Assembly (NCBI GenBank): GCA_025677815.1 | Contig: JAIXMP010000058.1 | Coordinates: 87,315 to 151,314, forward strand | DNA from: Phascolomyces articulosus | Lineage: Eukaryota; Mucoromycota; Mucoromycetes; Mucorales; Lichtheimiaceae | DNA length: 64,000 bases | Direction: 5' to 3' | In this document: one piece after another, positions 1-11,709 of the stretch | Position numbering within the stretch: the stretch's first letter is position 1 | How the letters are laid out: each line of letters begins with the position of its first letter | Notes under the pieces: generated by a model | What the model was told of the DNA's origin: nothing | Seen by the model: the letters and a program-made list of their open reading frames with translations, nothing else | Database searches by the model: none | Position numbers and translations under genes: made by a program

Positions 1-1988
1 TTTCGTATGACACTTTCACAGTTGTCTCAAATATTATTCTGCGCTGAACTTCTATCTCTGGCGCAAATAATAAATCCCATTTTAAGTATCGTTTTTATTT
101 ATAGAATTCTTAATAACTTGCAAAAACAGAAACTGCTTATATATTTAGAATAAGGGCATCATCATGAATACATTACTTTTTCAAATGATTCTGGCGTCAT
201 AACTAATTCCTCATTATTATTATATAACGTTAGATTCCTAAAGGTAACATAACCAAAAAAGGATTTGTTCAGACCGAAAATCTAAAAAGGAAATTTTTTG
301 AAGGATTACAGGAGTAAACCGTTTGGTTCCCACATTGACTCTATTAGAGATGATACGCACTTAAAAGTATTCCATATTATTTTGCCCCGCATTATGGGAA
401 TGGGAACAATAATATCATATTAATATAAAACGCAGGGATCGCCGGATCAATTATGAGAAAAAAACATAGTTACAGTGATTTTTCGATGTAACATTAAAAC
501 TATTAGAGTTGCAGCGTTGCTTAAAGAAAAAACTATAATGTCAAAGTTTACAGTAATATATTTATGCTTTTTTATCTTTGCCACCCAGTATGACGAAATG
601 TTTATGGCGCGTTTGGTGGTTCAGTCACATTTTCTTTTTTGGATGGCTGGTATGCATCATAAGTATGCACGTTTTCAAAAGTGTTCGGAGGATAGAAAAT
701 GATAATAAATGTAGAAGATCGACGCCAATCATTGTGTAAAACAAAAATATAAACAGAGATAATTAATTCGTTCTAATTGTCCTGGCTATATTGTCTGTGC
801 ATGTATTTCAAAGAAAACAAGAAATTAGCATATAATTTAAGACGGCGATACATAAATAATGATTGAGGAACACTAAGTTACTTTGCTTTATTGATAGATA
901 GAATCTTATGATGATTAACCATTTTAATTATTTATTTTAATACTACCAAAATAGTGCAGTTATTATCTAAAAGTGAATCATAATAACTATCATTTAAGGT
1001 ATTGATTGGGTGCGGATGATAGCTTACTCAACCCAATACTTAACGCCTGGTAATTATCTTTGGACGAGGCACTAGGTAGCCATAGGTATAGAAGATGTGA
1101 ATTAAGCACAAATAATTAACCATCTCTGATTAGTTGTAATTGGCGAAAAGAGTTTAAATCGCTTTTGGAAGGCTAAACTGTGCCATCTGTGGGCTTAAAA
1201 ACCTTAAGTTAATGGCAGAAGTGCTTTACATTATGTAGCTTACTAAATGGCCAAAATATTCTTGATTTTTGGTAGCCACAACTACAGGCAAGCTAAAAAA
1301 AAGTTACATGGTCAAAAAGATCTGTCTATGGAAGGTCTCAAATACTGGTCAGTCATTAACTTTACACAACTAAACATCATCTGCTATTCCTCTATAATAT
1401 ATTGTTTACAAAATTACTATGCACACTGATGATCAGGGAAAATGTATAATTCATGGTGGTCATTAATTGAATCATGTTATGACAGCAGATCTACTACTGA
1501 ATTTCATTTTTTACAGATCACGTAACTTCAAAATCCATATGATTACAGGGTTATGATATATATGCCACAAGTTACAACAAGCCCAGATCATAATACTTTA
1601 TGATTATATCAAATATTGCATTGTTCAAGCTGGCGTATTAAATGGTCAATAAACAGACAATAAGTAAATAGGAAGTTATGAAAAACACGTTCTTTTTATT
1701 TGGCAATATTGGGCGGGTGTTGCCAAGGAATAAACGTAAAAATAATTCCTCTCACATACAGATATGTAATGTGATAAGATTATCATTGGTTTTCCTTGTG
1801 CCTACTATCACCTGCAATTCTGTATTTTAAAAGAAAAAATAAGCTTAATGTAAATAAATATGTATATGTGTCGTTTGTTATATGTATCTAACCTTATTCA
1901 TATTCGCTAAGTACAAATGTAGCATCTTGAACAACATTGTGGCGCGACTACAAATACGAGATATTGCCTCGAAGGTTTTTCTCGTTCA
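1..1988. other. AT-rich intergenic DNA, no gene recognised
   Basis: No open frame here has coding character, recognisable domains or paired splice sites. The short ORFs (for example 475-702 and 1247-1429) are AT-rich and without motifs. The right end holds the presumed promoter of the first tandem gene. Confidence 0.6.
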
Positions 1989-1996
1989 TATAAAAG
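1989..1996 (+). promoter_or_regulatory. TATA box of tandem paralogue 1
   Basis: TATAAAAG lies 112 bp before the ATG at 2108. Paralogues 2 and 3 have a TATA element at a similar distance (131 and 142 bp). That recurrence in otherwise different upstream DNA supports a real promoter element. The transcription start has not been observed. Confidence 0.5.
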
Positions 1997-2107
1997 GGGT
2001 AAATTTACAGGGTTGTCCAAAAATACATACACACACATTATCATTCATATAATTTTCATACATTTTCTATACAAAAACCATATTACTCTGAAACTTTTCA
2101 TCTAAAC

Positions 2108-3520
2108 ATGTACATTACTTTTAATACCACAGTGTTTGACGCAAGCCAACATCAAAATACCCAGAACCCATGTATCTTTTTGAATGACACTATTCAATAT
2201 GTCAAAAGCCGAGTTGTTAAAGGTTCTATACTTACTGCTTCTGAAACTCAGGATTTCAAAAACAAATGTGAACATATAGTATCACTTATACCTAAAGTGG
2301 CACCTCATGTTGTCAAAACCAAACCTTCTGCTCTCCAACAAGTAATTGACTTATCTCAAGAGAATTTATCCAAAGAAACCAGTACCCTTATCAAGCGCAC
2401 CACTGAATTAGTACAAACAATCAAGGAGTTGGCTAATGAATTTATCAAAGAAGAAGATAAACAAGAAATATCGTCATCGATTGGTGCAAGCATTCAATGG
2501 AAGACAGTGGATCGTCCTGCCTTAACCAAGCAAATCCGTGAATATACTCAAGCTGAATCAGATGTCATTCTTCCTCGAATCAACGATCTCAGTCTCTATT
2601 ATCAACTGGATGAGGCTTTCAATCAACACAATGTCAAGCTTGTACGTGAATTTATGTCGGAAGAATGTTACTGGTTTTGGGTTGCCAATTTTGGTTATGC
2701 TACTATGGAATCTTCTTGGGATCAATTCATTAACGGTTACGAACTCTTGTATGGTACGCTTGATCCACACGTGATGAAGTCGATGGAGCAGTTACTTTGT
2801 CAAGACAATAAGGTGTCTGTGGCTCGTCTGATCATAGCTACTCGCAAGCATAGCAACCAGTTCCCATTTACCAAGAACATTGGATCGTCATCGTTATCAA
2901 CAACATCTGTAGCTCCTGAGACCAAAGATCAAATGTCCGAAGAAAAGCGTATGCAATTGACCGAGATGGCAATGGAGTTGGTCGAAAAGTTCTCTGATGT
3001 TAAGATGGGCAATCATCTTGTTTCAATTTATTCCTGGTACCGTGGCTATGACAAGAAAGACAAGAAAGCAATGCGTGAACGAGCAAACGAGTGGGCTGAA
3101 TTGATCAAGGAAAGACGCAAGATTCTTGGTGAAAACAAAAAAGAATTGCTCCAAGTCAAGCATGAAGAAGCTGAGCGTATTGATCAAGCTAGACGTGCCG
3201 TTTACTTTTTCTATGAGCAGTTTGTTACTATTTGGCGTGTTGGTGAAGTGACTCGGGAAATCTTGAAATCCGTGGACTTTCCTGGTAAAGGTCGTATGAG
3301 AGACTTTCTCAATTACGTTGCACCTTTGGATCAAGCAAACTTCTACGTTATCATTGGAGGTAGTAAAGGTAAAGATGACGAAAAGAAAGATTATCGTCCC
3401 AAGCTTTATGATTTTATGGAAATGTATTTGACGATGCTTGAACAACAATCGAAGGAACATAAAGACTATATGAGCCAAAAAACAAACAGTAGCAACAAAA
3501 AAAGTAGTAATACTGAATAA
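2108..3520 (+). CDS. Uncharacterised tandem protein, copy 1 (470 aa)
   Basis: Intronless ORF starting at ATG 2108 in the context TCTAAACATGT; a TATA box lies 112 bp upstream. I do not recognise the family. The product is hydrophilic, has no signal peptide or membrane segment, and is rich in Lys/Glu helices, with a likely coiled-coil stretch around residues 315-370 (WAELIKERRKILGENKKELL region). It is the first of three head-to-tail copies (next at 6581 and 10333). Bases 2281-2545 match copy 2 exactly by eye, and from about 2638 to 3410 all three copies are nearly identical, while residues 1-57 and the last ~25 residues differ. The tail is rich in Ser, Asn and Lys. Probably a lineage-specific cytosolic protein; function unknown. 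An opposite-strand open frame (3023-3565) exists in the conserved core and is regarded as a shadow. Confidence 0.85.
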   Translation: MYITFNTTVFDASQHQNTQNPCIFLNDTIQYVKSRVVKGSILTASETQDFKNKCEHIVSLIPKVAPHVVKTKPSALQQVIDLSQENLSKETSTLIKRTTELVQTIKELANEFIKEEDKQEISSSIGASIQWKTVDRPALTKQIREYTQAESDVILPRINDLSLYYQLDEAFNQHNVKLVREFMSEECYWFWVANFGYATMESSWDQFINGYELLYGTLDPHVMKSMEQLLCQDNKVSVARLIIATRKHSNQFPFTKNIGSSSLSTTSVAPETKDQMSEEKRMQLTEMAMELVEKFSDVKMGNHLVSIYSWYRGYDKKDKKAMRERANEWAELIKERRKILGENKKELLQVKHEEAERIDQARRAVYFFYEQFVTIWRVGEVTREILKSVDFPGKGRMRDFLNYVAPLDQANFYVIIGGSKGKDDEKKDYRPKLYDFMEMYLTMLEQQSKEHKDYMSQKTNSSNKKSSNTE

Positions 3521-6449
3521 CAATCTGCCAACATTATATGCCAAAAACCTACCAGGACCATTCAAAATTACATATCGTATAGAAAATTAATGTTTAGTTT
3601 AGTTTATTTTTTTTATACAATTTTTACTATCATCATTGTATTTTTATATGTATACTTTTATCACTAAGCTTACGTAACTTAGGAAAACATACGCGATTCT
3701 TTTTAAGAAGATCATCCAGAGTTGCTATTGAAATTTATTCAGTATTTAAAAAAAAAAATTCAAAACTTTTTTAAACTTTGATTATATATCTAAAAATTAG
3801 TCTTGCTTCTGACATATCATCTAAGTTTTTAAAGTATTCCGAAAAGCAAAACCTTTTATTATTTTTATATTCTATAGAAAGCTTTCATTTATATTAATTG
3901 TGTTATAAAATTACTGTTATCAAATGATTTATATTTAGAATATCAACATTTTATCCATAATATCGTTAACCCTATCATTAATATTATTTATTGAATAACA
4001 ATCATTGTTACCACGAACAAATTATGAAACTATTTTGTTTATCAAGAGACATACCAAACACTTTAAGATTCTTAGACTTTTCTTAACTATATTTGTGAAA
4101 GACGGATCCAATCCTATTTCTCCTTCGTACTGTGTCACTTTAGAAAAAATAAAAACAAAAAATATGTATTCGTAGATGCAAAAAAAATTCAGAATATATT
4201 TTTAAATTCATAAAATATTCCTTTACGTGTTCAAAAAATATTCAAAGAAAAAATCCAACTTCGAATATATTTTGAATATATCCTGAATATTTTTCATTAT
4301 TGAAAAGGCAAAAATATTCGAAATATATTCGAGATATATGCATATTCAAAAAATATTCGAAAAATATTCGAGATAAATTCAAATTTGGGGTATTATTTTG
4401 CACAACATATAAACATTTGAATATATTTTTTCTAAAGTGAATTGAACTATTCGTCATTTTTACTAACTATATATTTCTTAGTGATCACGGGTGAGTGATA
4501 CTTTGATCCACCATTATTCATATCGTATCACTTTCAAAAAAAAAGGTGAATGGCCTTTTTTTCAGTGGGTCACAAATCTGCTCAGCATTCTGGTTTCACA
4601 CATCTAATTAAAAATAGAAATATTACATATGTAGTATATAAAATTCATTTACTTCATTATAGTATCAGTTATAAGTAAATAAGACATATGGAATAATAAT
4701 ATAAAAGATCTCGACATTTGCGTTATATAATCGATGGGAAATAAGTATTTTGATATAGTTATGTTCAATGCTTTATTAAAACAAAAGTTTATTATTGATT
4801 ATGTCCGAACAAACATCACTAAACAAAGATTATACATTTATAGTTCCATGGATGACAAGTGGCACAAAAAGATTGGATTCGAGAACATTCAGAACAAAGA
4901 CATTTTTTCGCGCGCCGTATTTTTTTTTTCTACCTGGTGGCTGGCTTTATTTCAGCTTCGTGTTCATGAAGTAGTTATTTTCGCCAAGAAAAAAAAAATG
5001 GTAATCATGAACCCGTATGCGTTTTTACAGCCTCTAGATATTAACTATTTTATTAACCTAAATTCAGGAAGGTTTTGGTCAGCAATTTAAGCTTTTTTTT
5101 TTTCTAAAATCAATTATATTATCACAACAGCCACCTCTGATCATAAAAGTCCTTTTTTTTAAAAAAAAAATTGGAGGATTAGGACCATTTATAGATCCCA
5201 TAAGTGCTGCAATAGATATTTTAATACTATAATCAAGTATTGTATTACGTTTTGGCAAGTGCTCTGATCGTAAATAATAAAAGCTTGGAATATCATCAAA
5301 CGATGAAGAAAAAAACGGCTTTGCTCCTTCTTTATTTAATATACAGAAATTGTTTCTACGGACACACATTACCACCATTTATTTCAACTTGAAATTGTCA
5401 TGTCATCACAGATACAGGAACACCCTGTGTAATTTGATTTGTTTGGAACTGACAATAATAAAACTGACAAAGAATTTTTTTAAAACATTGCTATAGGCTT
5501 TTATTAATGAAGATAAACATTCATATAAATTTGTTTCTTATTTTTACTTTTACACACTACACATGTTATTTAGTTTTTTATTCGATGGTAGATAGGGGTA
5601 TATTCATTAATAGATTATTCTATATCATGGGGCGTGATTTGAGACAAGCCCTCAGGATAAAACCATTATCATCGTCCTTTGGGAATATTATGTAACACTA
5701 TATTCAGAGCTGTATATCTTTTGAGCTTTTTTTAAGATTATATGGTGTGTGATACATTCGTTGTAATTTCCTTTTCAGATATGATAACTGTGGCGCTCCT
5801 TATTTGGCTATGTTTTTAGGTTTTGTCTTTCGTGCAATGTAGCGATGAAGCATTTTTTTTTGTCATAATGCGATGGCAGCTGCTATGTTCACCTATAAAA
5901 AATTTACAATAAAAGATAATGGAGCATTTTATTAACTGTCAAAGAATTAAATACTACTATATCAGAATAGAATTTAATGTTACATATATAAAATATAATG
6001 TACGAAAGACATGTACGAAGAGCAAAAAAGTACTATTTTATTGCTGGCTACAATTACTAATGTTAAAATGCTCATTTAAGCTTGAATTGTTTTTCCTTCG
6101 TTGTCCGTGCGTTTGTGTGACGAATAAAAGTTATAAATATACTTAATAACTGGGCAATTAGATAAAAAGTTGTATGTCCCTATGATACCTGCAGCTGTGG
6201 CGCTCATCGTAATGGTATGAAAGACAAGAATCCCATATCCCCAGTTTTTCGGTGGCTGGACTTGAATATATTTTTGATCTGGGTTTTTGGCTTAGCAACA
6301 GAGGGTTTTTATTTTGCGAAAACGATCAATTAGTCCGTATTATCTAAATATCCTGTAGGGAGAAAACATGGCGCGTATCAGAGCCATCAATAACTCAGTT
6401 TTAGCTTGAACGACCTTTGATATAAGTTTAGCAACAGTATGGAAAATTG
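3521..6449. other. Spacer between tandem copies 1 and 2
   Basis: About 3 kb of AT-rich DNA. It holds an AATATTC repeat patch (4185-4440). Two weak ORFs (4734-5090 plus, 5079-5378 minus) have no recognised domain or splice structure, and I do not call them genes. I saw no decayed fourth copy of the tandem family. Confidence 0.5.
4185..4440. repeat. Degenerate AATATTCRAA-type repeat patch
   Basis: Over ~250 bp the motif ATATTC, often as AATATTCGAA or AATATATTCGA, recurs more than a dozen times at irregular 10-30 bp spacing. AATATT and TTCGAA are palindromic, so the patch is a cluster of small palindromes. No coding frame is convincing in it. Confidence 0.6.
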
Positions 6450-6457
6450 TATAAAAG
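6450..6457 (+). promoter_or_regulatory. TATA box of tandem paralogue 2
   Basis: TATAAAAG lies 131 bp before the ATG at 6581, matching the element upstream of paralogue 1. Confidence 0.45.
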
Positions 6458-6580
6458 AAGCCTTCATTTAGAATATTTCAAGAGTAATCATCAAACAAAC
6501 ATTTATACAATCCATCACATATACACTTTTATTACATTACACTTTTTACCTTATATTCAAAACCATTTGTTTATTTAAAC

Positions 6581-7993
6581 ATGCACATTGCTTACAATAC
6601 TACACATTTTGGTGCTACTCAATATCACGAAAGCAAGAACCCTTGTATCTTTTTGAGTGCCACTATCCAACATGTCCAAAACCGCGTTGTCGAAAACTCT
6701 ATTCTCACCGGCTCTGAAGCACAGGAATGTAGGCATGAATGTGATAGTCTATTATCACTTATACCTAAAGTGGCACCTCATGTTGTCAAAACCAAACCTT
6801 CTGCTCTCCAACAAGTAATTGACTTATCTCAAGAGAATTTATCCAAAGAAACCAGTACCCTTATCAAGCGCACCACTGAATTAGTACAAACAATCAAGGA
6901 GTTGGCTAATGAATTTATCAAAGAAGAAGATAAACAAGAAATATCGTCATCGATTGGTGCAAGCATTCAATGGAAGACAGTGGATCGTCCTGCCTTAACC
7001 AAGCAAATCCGTGAATATGCCCAAACTGAATCAGATGTCATTCTTCCTCGGATCAACGATCTCAGTTTCTATTATCAACTGGATGAGGCTTTCAATCAGC
7101 ACAGTGTCAAGCTTGTACGTGAATTTATGTCGGAAGAATGTTACTGGTTTTGGGTTGCCAATTTTGGTTATGCTACTATGGAATCTTCTTGGGATCAATT
7201 CATTAACGGTTACGAACTTTTGTATGGTACGCTTGATCCACACGTGATGAAGTCGATGGAGCAGTTACTTTGTCAAGACAATAAGGTGTCTGTGGCTCGT
7301 CTGATCATAGCTACTCGCAAGCATAGCAACCAGTTCCCATTTACCAAGAACATTGGATCGTCATCGTTATCAACAACATCTGTAGCTCCTGAGACCAAAG
7401 ATCAAATGTCCGAAGAAAAGCGTATGCAATTGACCGAGATGGCAATGGAGTTGGTCGAAAAGTTCTCTGATGTTAAGATGGGCAATCATCTTGTTTCAAT
7501 TTATTCCTGGTACCGTGGCTATGACAAGAAAGACAAGAAAGCAATGCGTGAACGAGCAAACGAGTGGGCTGAATTGATCAAGGAAAGACGCAAGATTCTT
7601 GGTGAAAACAAAAAAGAATTGCTCCAAGTCAAGCATGAAGAAGCTGAGCGTATTGATCAAGCTAGACGTGCCGTTTACTTTTTCTATGAGCAGTTTGTTA
7701 CTATTTGGCGTGTTGGTGAAGTGACTCGGGAAATCTTGAAATCCGTGGACTTTCCTGGTAAAGGTCGTATGAGAGACTTTCTCAATTACGTTGCACCTTT
7801 GGATCAAGCAAACTTCTACGTTATCATTGGAGGTAGTAAAGGTAAAGATGACGAAAAGAAAGATTATCGTCCCAAGCTTTATGATTTTATGGAGATGTAC
7901 TTGACGATGCTTGAACAACAATCAAAGGAACGTAAGGAGGATGCAAGTCAAAAACCTATTGGGGACAACAAAAAAAGCAGTAACACTCAATAA
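6581..7993 (+). CDS. Uncharacterised tandem protein, copy 2 (470 aa)
   Basis: Intronless ORF from ATG 6581 (TTTAAACATGC context), the same length as copy 1 and colinear with it without indels (constant offset of 4473 bp). Residues 1-57 are diverged. Bases 6754-7018 are identical to copy 1. From about 7016 onward the sequence instead tracks copy 3, sharing its variants (GCCCAAACTG, CTCAGTTTC, CAGCACAGTG). The tail (residues ~447-470) is specific to this copy. This patchwork makes it the bridge between copies 1 and 3 and points to repeated gene conversion. No known domain is recognised. It is soluble and helical, with a Lys/Glu-rich central region as in copy 1. Function unknown. Confidence 0.85.
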   Translation: MHIAYNTTHFGATQYHESKNPCIFLSATIQHVQNRVVENSILTGSEAQECRHECDSLLSLIPKVAPHVVKTKPSALQQVIDLSQENLSKETSTLIKRTTELVQTIKELANEFIKEEDKQEISSSIGASIQWKTVDRPALTKQIREYAQTESDVILPRINDLSFYYQLDEAFNQHSVKLVREFMSEECYWFWVANFGYATMESSWDQFINGYELLYGTLDPHVMKSMEQLLCQDNKVSVARLIIATRKHSNQFPFTKNIGSSSLSTTSVAPETKDQMSEEKRMQLTEMAMELVEKFSDVKMGNHLVSIYSWYRGYDKKDKKAMRERANEWAELIKERRKILGENKKELLQVKHEEAERIDQARRAVYFFYEQFVTIWRVGEVTREILKSVDFPGKGRMRDFLNYVAPLDQANFYVIIGGSKGKDDEKKDYRPKLYDFMEMYLTMLEQQSKERKEDASQKPIGDNKKSSNTQ

Positions 7994-10190
7994 CACTCCC
8001 TCTCCATATGCCCCAAAAAACCTTACCAAATCCATTAGAAATTATATGACTACATTGAATAGCATTCCTTTTTATTTTTTTTATAGCACTGTATTACTAT
8101 CGCTTTTGTCCATTATTTTACATATACACTCATTTTACCCTTGATTGCACCCTCACTATGATATCAAAACTTACTGAAACCTATATGTCATTTTTTAATA
8201 AACTCGTTTAGAGTTATTATAATATAACAACTCATTCAATAAACGTATAAGAAAAATAAAACAATTGAGCATTTCTAAACTTATCTTGACGCCAAAAAAT
8301 TTGGATTATACTCTTTTGGAAAAAAAAATCCCAATAGTCATATAATAAATGTCTTGTACAATTCTTTACTTATCAAAATTTACCTAAAAAAAAGAAGAAC
8401 ATAATAATACTCTCTAAACACAGTATGACATAATAAAAAGGTACTTTACTATAGCAGCAACTTCGCTACGATACTATAACGATATACTATGTATTTGGGT
8501 TTACAAGGCAAATATCATAATAAAATAGCAAGTTACCGACTTTGAATAATATATTATAATGTCGTGTCATTTTTTTCTATTCATTTTTGGAATACAACAC
8601 CATATAATACTATTCTTGCCATAGCACTAATAATCAAAACTATCACTAGTTTCATAGGTTTGAGAGAACATCAACTAATTCTTGTACCTGCAGTGTTATG
8701 TATTTTATTTACGAAAGCACTGATCAATAACTTGCTATAAAAATTAATCAATTGATGTAAAGACATATCCAATCATATTTCTTCATATGCTGAGCAAATT
8801 TAAATTCGATCCTTACCAATTAAATGCATTCCCCCGCTCCTGGAGTGATGGTTCGTTAAAAATACACGGCACAAACATGCTGAATAATAATGGTTTTGCA
8901 CTGGATGTTGAAGTATAGTTTAATTCTGTACAATCAACAAAAAGGCTCAGTTGATAGCAGAAGGGGATGTTAAACAACCATTACGCTTTTTTCTGAACTT
9001 TGTTGTGATTTAGCTTGACACGTTAGTAATACACAGTTTGGGAGCAGTTGTACCACCAGATATCGGATGTCCTCACACATTTTTCTTAAAATATTCGCCG
9101 CCACCATTTTTGGAAAATAAAAAGTTGAAAATCGCATATGTAATTTATTATGTTAGGATTTTACGAATCAGGCAGTATTAACCATTTTTCAAACCTTATC
9201 TATTTGTAACAGAAAATACATGTCTTTGCTGCTTGTGCAAAAATCAGAGATTGAATATTAAAAGTATTAGAATTTGGAAGCTTAAACTGGCTCACTGTTT
9301 AAGTAGGTGAATAAAAAAAACCATCAATACTTTTAATAACAGCACAGAGATTTAGGATGTTGATTAATTGTTCGTCGATCGCAGTCTTTATTCAAGATAA
9401 GATTATCACCTCTTTACCCGTGACAGTCATGTGGCGCGTAATATATACATCTAAATAAAAAGTAGTTGTCAGGAAATAGCCTAATTTTTGAAACAATGTG
9501 TAGTCCTATTCTTGGAATTCTGATAAACAAACATGATGTAACGCCACTAGTGTGGTGACTATATACCAATTTTGAGCGACGGCCAAACTCACGGGAGCAA
9601 CGACTCGTCATATTACCACTGATACTTTATTATGAAATGCTCATCAGAAGAATATTAATAATAATAGATAGCTAGTTTGTAATGGAAAACTATCAGGCAG
9701 TGCCATTTATCTGCCTTCATGCCATTTAATATTATAAAATGATGTAGGTTCTTTTCTTGATTATTATGGTACCTGATTTTTTTTCTTGTTTGGTAGTAGT
9801 GGGCTTTCTCTCGATTTAGGCCACCTGCTAAAACTTTTGTTGTTGTTGTTGAAGAAGCAGAATTATTTTATATGTATATAACTGCATTATAAAATTTGCG
9901 CCATAAACAATTGAAATGCAGAAATATATTTATAAATAAAGTTCTTTAATGACATCGAATTATATGTGTATGATTGGATACGCTTATATTTTTAAATATA
10001 GAATTGTTTTGATGGCGCAAACTGGGTTGAGTGTAAAAATACATAGGTAGACTAAGGTGTAAATAGCCCAGATTGTAATTAGAATCACAATTGATTATGG
10101 TGATTATGATATGACCGTATATAGGTAGAATATTCGTTTAAGAGTTGAAAAAAAGCCAACAGAAAATGATGCTAAGCATCAGTTGTTCAT
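7994..10190. other. Spacer between tandem copies 2 and 3
   Basis: AT-rich, with no gene supported. The minus ORF at 9414-9611 is short and motif-free. The spacer is not alignable by eye with the 3521-6449 spacer, so homogenisation is limited to the coding sequence. Confidence 0.5.
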
Positions 10191-10199
10191 TATATAAAG
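10191..10199 (+). promoter_or_regulatory. TATA box of tandem paralogue 3
   Basis: TATATAAAG lies 142 bp before the ATG at 10333, at a position equivalent to the elements of copies 1 and 2. Confidence 0.4.
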
Positions 10200-10332
10200 A
10201 CATCAGTTTAAATCTTTTCAAATAAGTATTCTAAAATATTCATCAATTCAGATATTTATACATTCCAACAACACATATTACTCTTTATTAAATACAACTT
10301 CTACTTTATATTCCAAATCCACTTATCCAAAC

Positions 10333-11709
10333 ATGTACATCACTTACAACAGCACACGATTCAATGATACTGAATATCATGATAACAAGAACCCATGTAT
10401 CCTTTTGAATGCCATTGTCCAGCATATCAAAAGCCGTGTCGTTGAAGATTCTATTCTCACCGGTTCTGAGGCCCAGGAATTCATGGGTGAATGTGATCAT
10501 CTATTGTCCCTCTCACCTAAAGTGGCATTATCCGTTGCCGACTACAAATCCACTGCTCTCCAAAAAGCAGCTGACTTATCTCAAGAAAATTTAACCAAGG
10601 AAACCAATGTCCTCATCAAACGAGTCTCTGAATTAGTAGCAACAACCAAGGAATTGGCCAACGAACTCCTGAAAGAAGAAGAAAAGCAAGAAAAGAAATC
10701 ATCTGTGGAGAAGACTGTTCAATGGAACACCAAGGATCGACCGCTATTGGTAAAGAAAACCCGTGAGTATGCCCAAACTGAATCAGATGTCATTCTTCCT
10801 CGGATCAACGATCTCAGTTTCTATTATCAACTGGATGAGGCTTTCAATCAGCACAGTGTCAAGCTTGTACGTGAATTTATGTCGGAAGAATGTTACTGGT
10901 TTTGGGTTGCCAATTTTGGTTATGCTACTATGGAATCTTCTTGGGATCAATTCATTAACGGTTACGAACTTTTGTATGGTACGCTTGATCCACACGTGAT
11001 GAAGTCGATGGAGCAGTTACTTTGTCAAGACAATAAGGTGTCTGTGGCTCGTCTGATCATAGCTACTCGCAAGCATAGCAACCAGTTCCCATTTACCAAG
11101 AACATTGGATCGTCATCGTTATCAACAACATCTGTAGCTCCTGAGACCAAAGATCAAATGTCCGAAGAAAAGCGTATGCAATTGACCGAGATGGCAATGG
11201 AGTTGGTCGAAAAGTTCTCTGATGTTAAGATGGGCAATCATCTTGTTTCAATTTATTCCTGGTACCGTGGCTATGACAAGAAAGATAAGAAAGCAATGCG
11301 TGAACGAGCAAACGAGTGGGCTGAATTGATCAAGGAAAGACGCAAGATTCTTGGTGAAAACAAAAAAGAATTGCTCCAAGTCAAGCATGAAGAAGCTGAG
11401 CGTATTGATCAAGCTAGACGTGCCGTTTACTTTTTCTATGAGCAGTTTGTTACTATTTGGCGTGTTGGTGAAGTGACTCGGGAAATCTTGAAATCCGTGG
11501 ACTTTCCTGGTAAAGGTCGTATGAGAGACTTTCTCAATTACGTTGCACCTTTGGATCAAGCAAACTTCTACGTTATCATTGGAGGTAGTAAAGGTAAAGA
11601 TGACGAAAAGAAAGATTATCGTCCCAAGCTTTATGATTTTATGGAGATGTATTTGACGATACTTGAACAACAATCGAAGGAACATAAGGAACATACTACT
11701 AGTCAGTAA
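10333..11709 (+). CDS. Uncharacterised tandem protein, copy 3 (458 aa)
   Basis: Intronless ORF from ATG 10333 (TCCAAACATGT context), colinear with copy 2 at a constant offset of 3752 bp. Residues 1-144 are distinct from both other copies, for example EEEKQEKKSS where they read EEDKQEISSS. From about base 10768 the DNA becomes essentially identical to copy 2 for ~870 bp; the differences seen include a synonymous C/T near 11286 and a Met-to-Ile change near the end. The C-terminus is 12 residues shorter, lacking the Asn/Ser/Lys tail. This copy shows the true background divergence of the family, against which the identical C-terminal block stands out. Unrecognised family; function unknown. Confidence 0.85.
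   Translation: MYITYNSTRFNDTEYHDNKNPCILLNAIVQHIKSRVVEDSILTGSEAQEFMGECDHLLSLSPKVALSVADYKSTALQKAADLSQENLTKETNVLIKRVSELVATTKELANELLKEEEKQEKKSSVEKTVQWNTKDRPLLVKKTREYAQTESDVILPRINDLSFYYQLDEAFNQHSVKLVREFMSEECYWFWVANFGYATMESSWDQFINGYELLYGTLDPHVMKSMEQLLCQDNKVSVARLIIATRKHSNQFPFTKNIGSSSLSTTSVAPETKDQMSEEKRMQLTEMAMELVEKFSDVKMGNHLVSIYSWYRGYDKKDKKAMRERANEWAELIKERRKILGENKKELLQVKHEEAERIDQARRAVYFFYEQFVTIWRVGEVTREILKSVDFPGKGRMRDFLNYVAPLDQANFYVIIGGSKGKDDEKKDYRPKLYDFMEMYLTILEQQSKEHKEHTTSQ

Noticed and set aside
3023..3565. 180-codon minus-strand ORF inside tandem copy 1, repeated in copies 2 (7496-7921) and 3 (11248-11694)
   Set aside because: It is antisense to the identical coding core, so its repetition follows from the copied DNA. 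The peptide is hydrophobic/Phe-rich as expected for the reverse complement of Lys/Glu codons, and it has no promoter or splice evidence.
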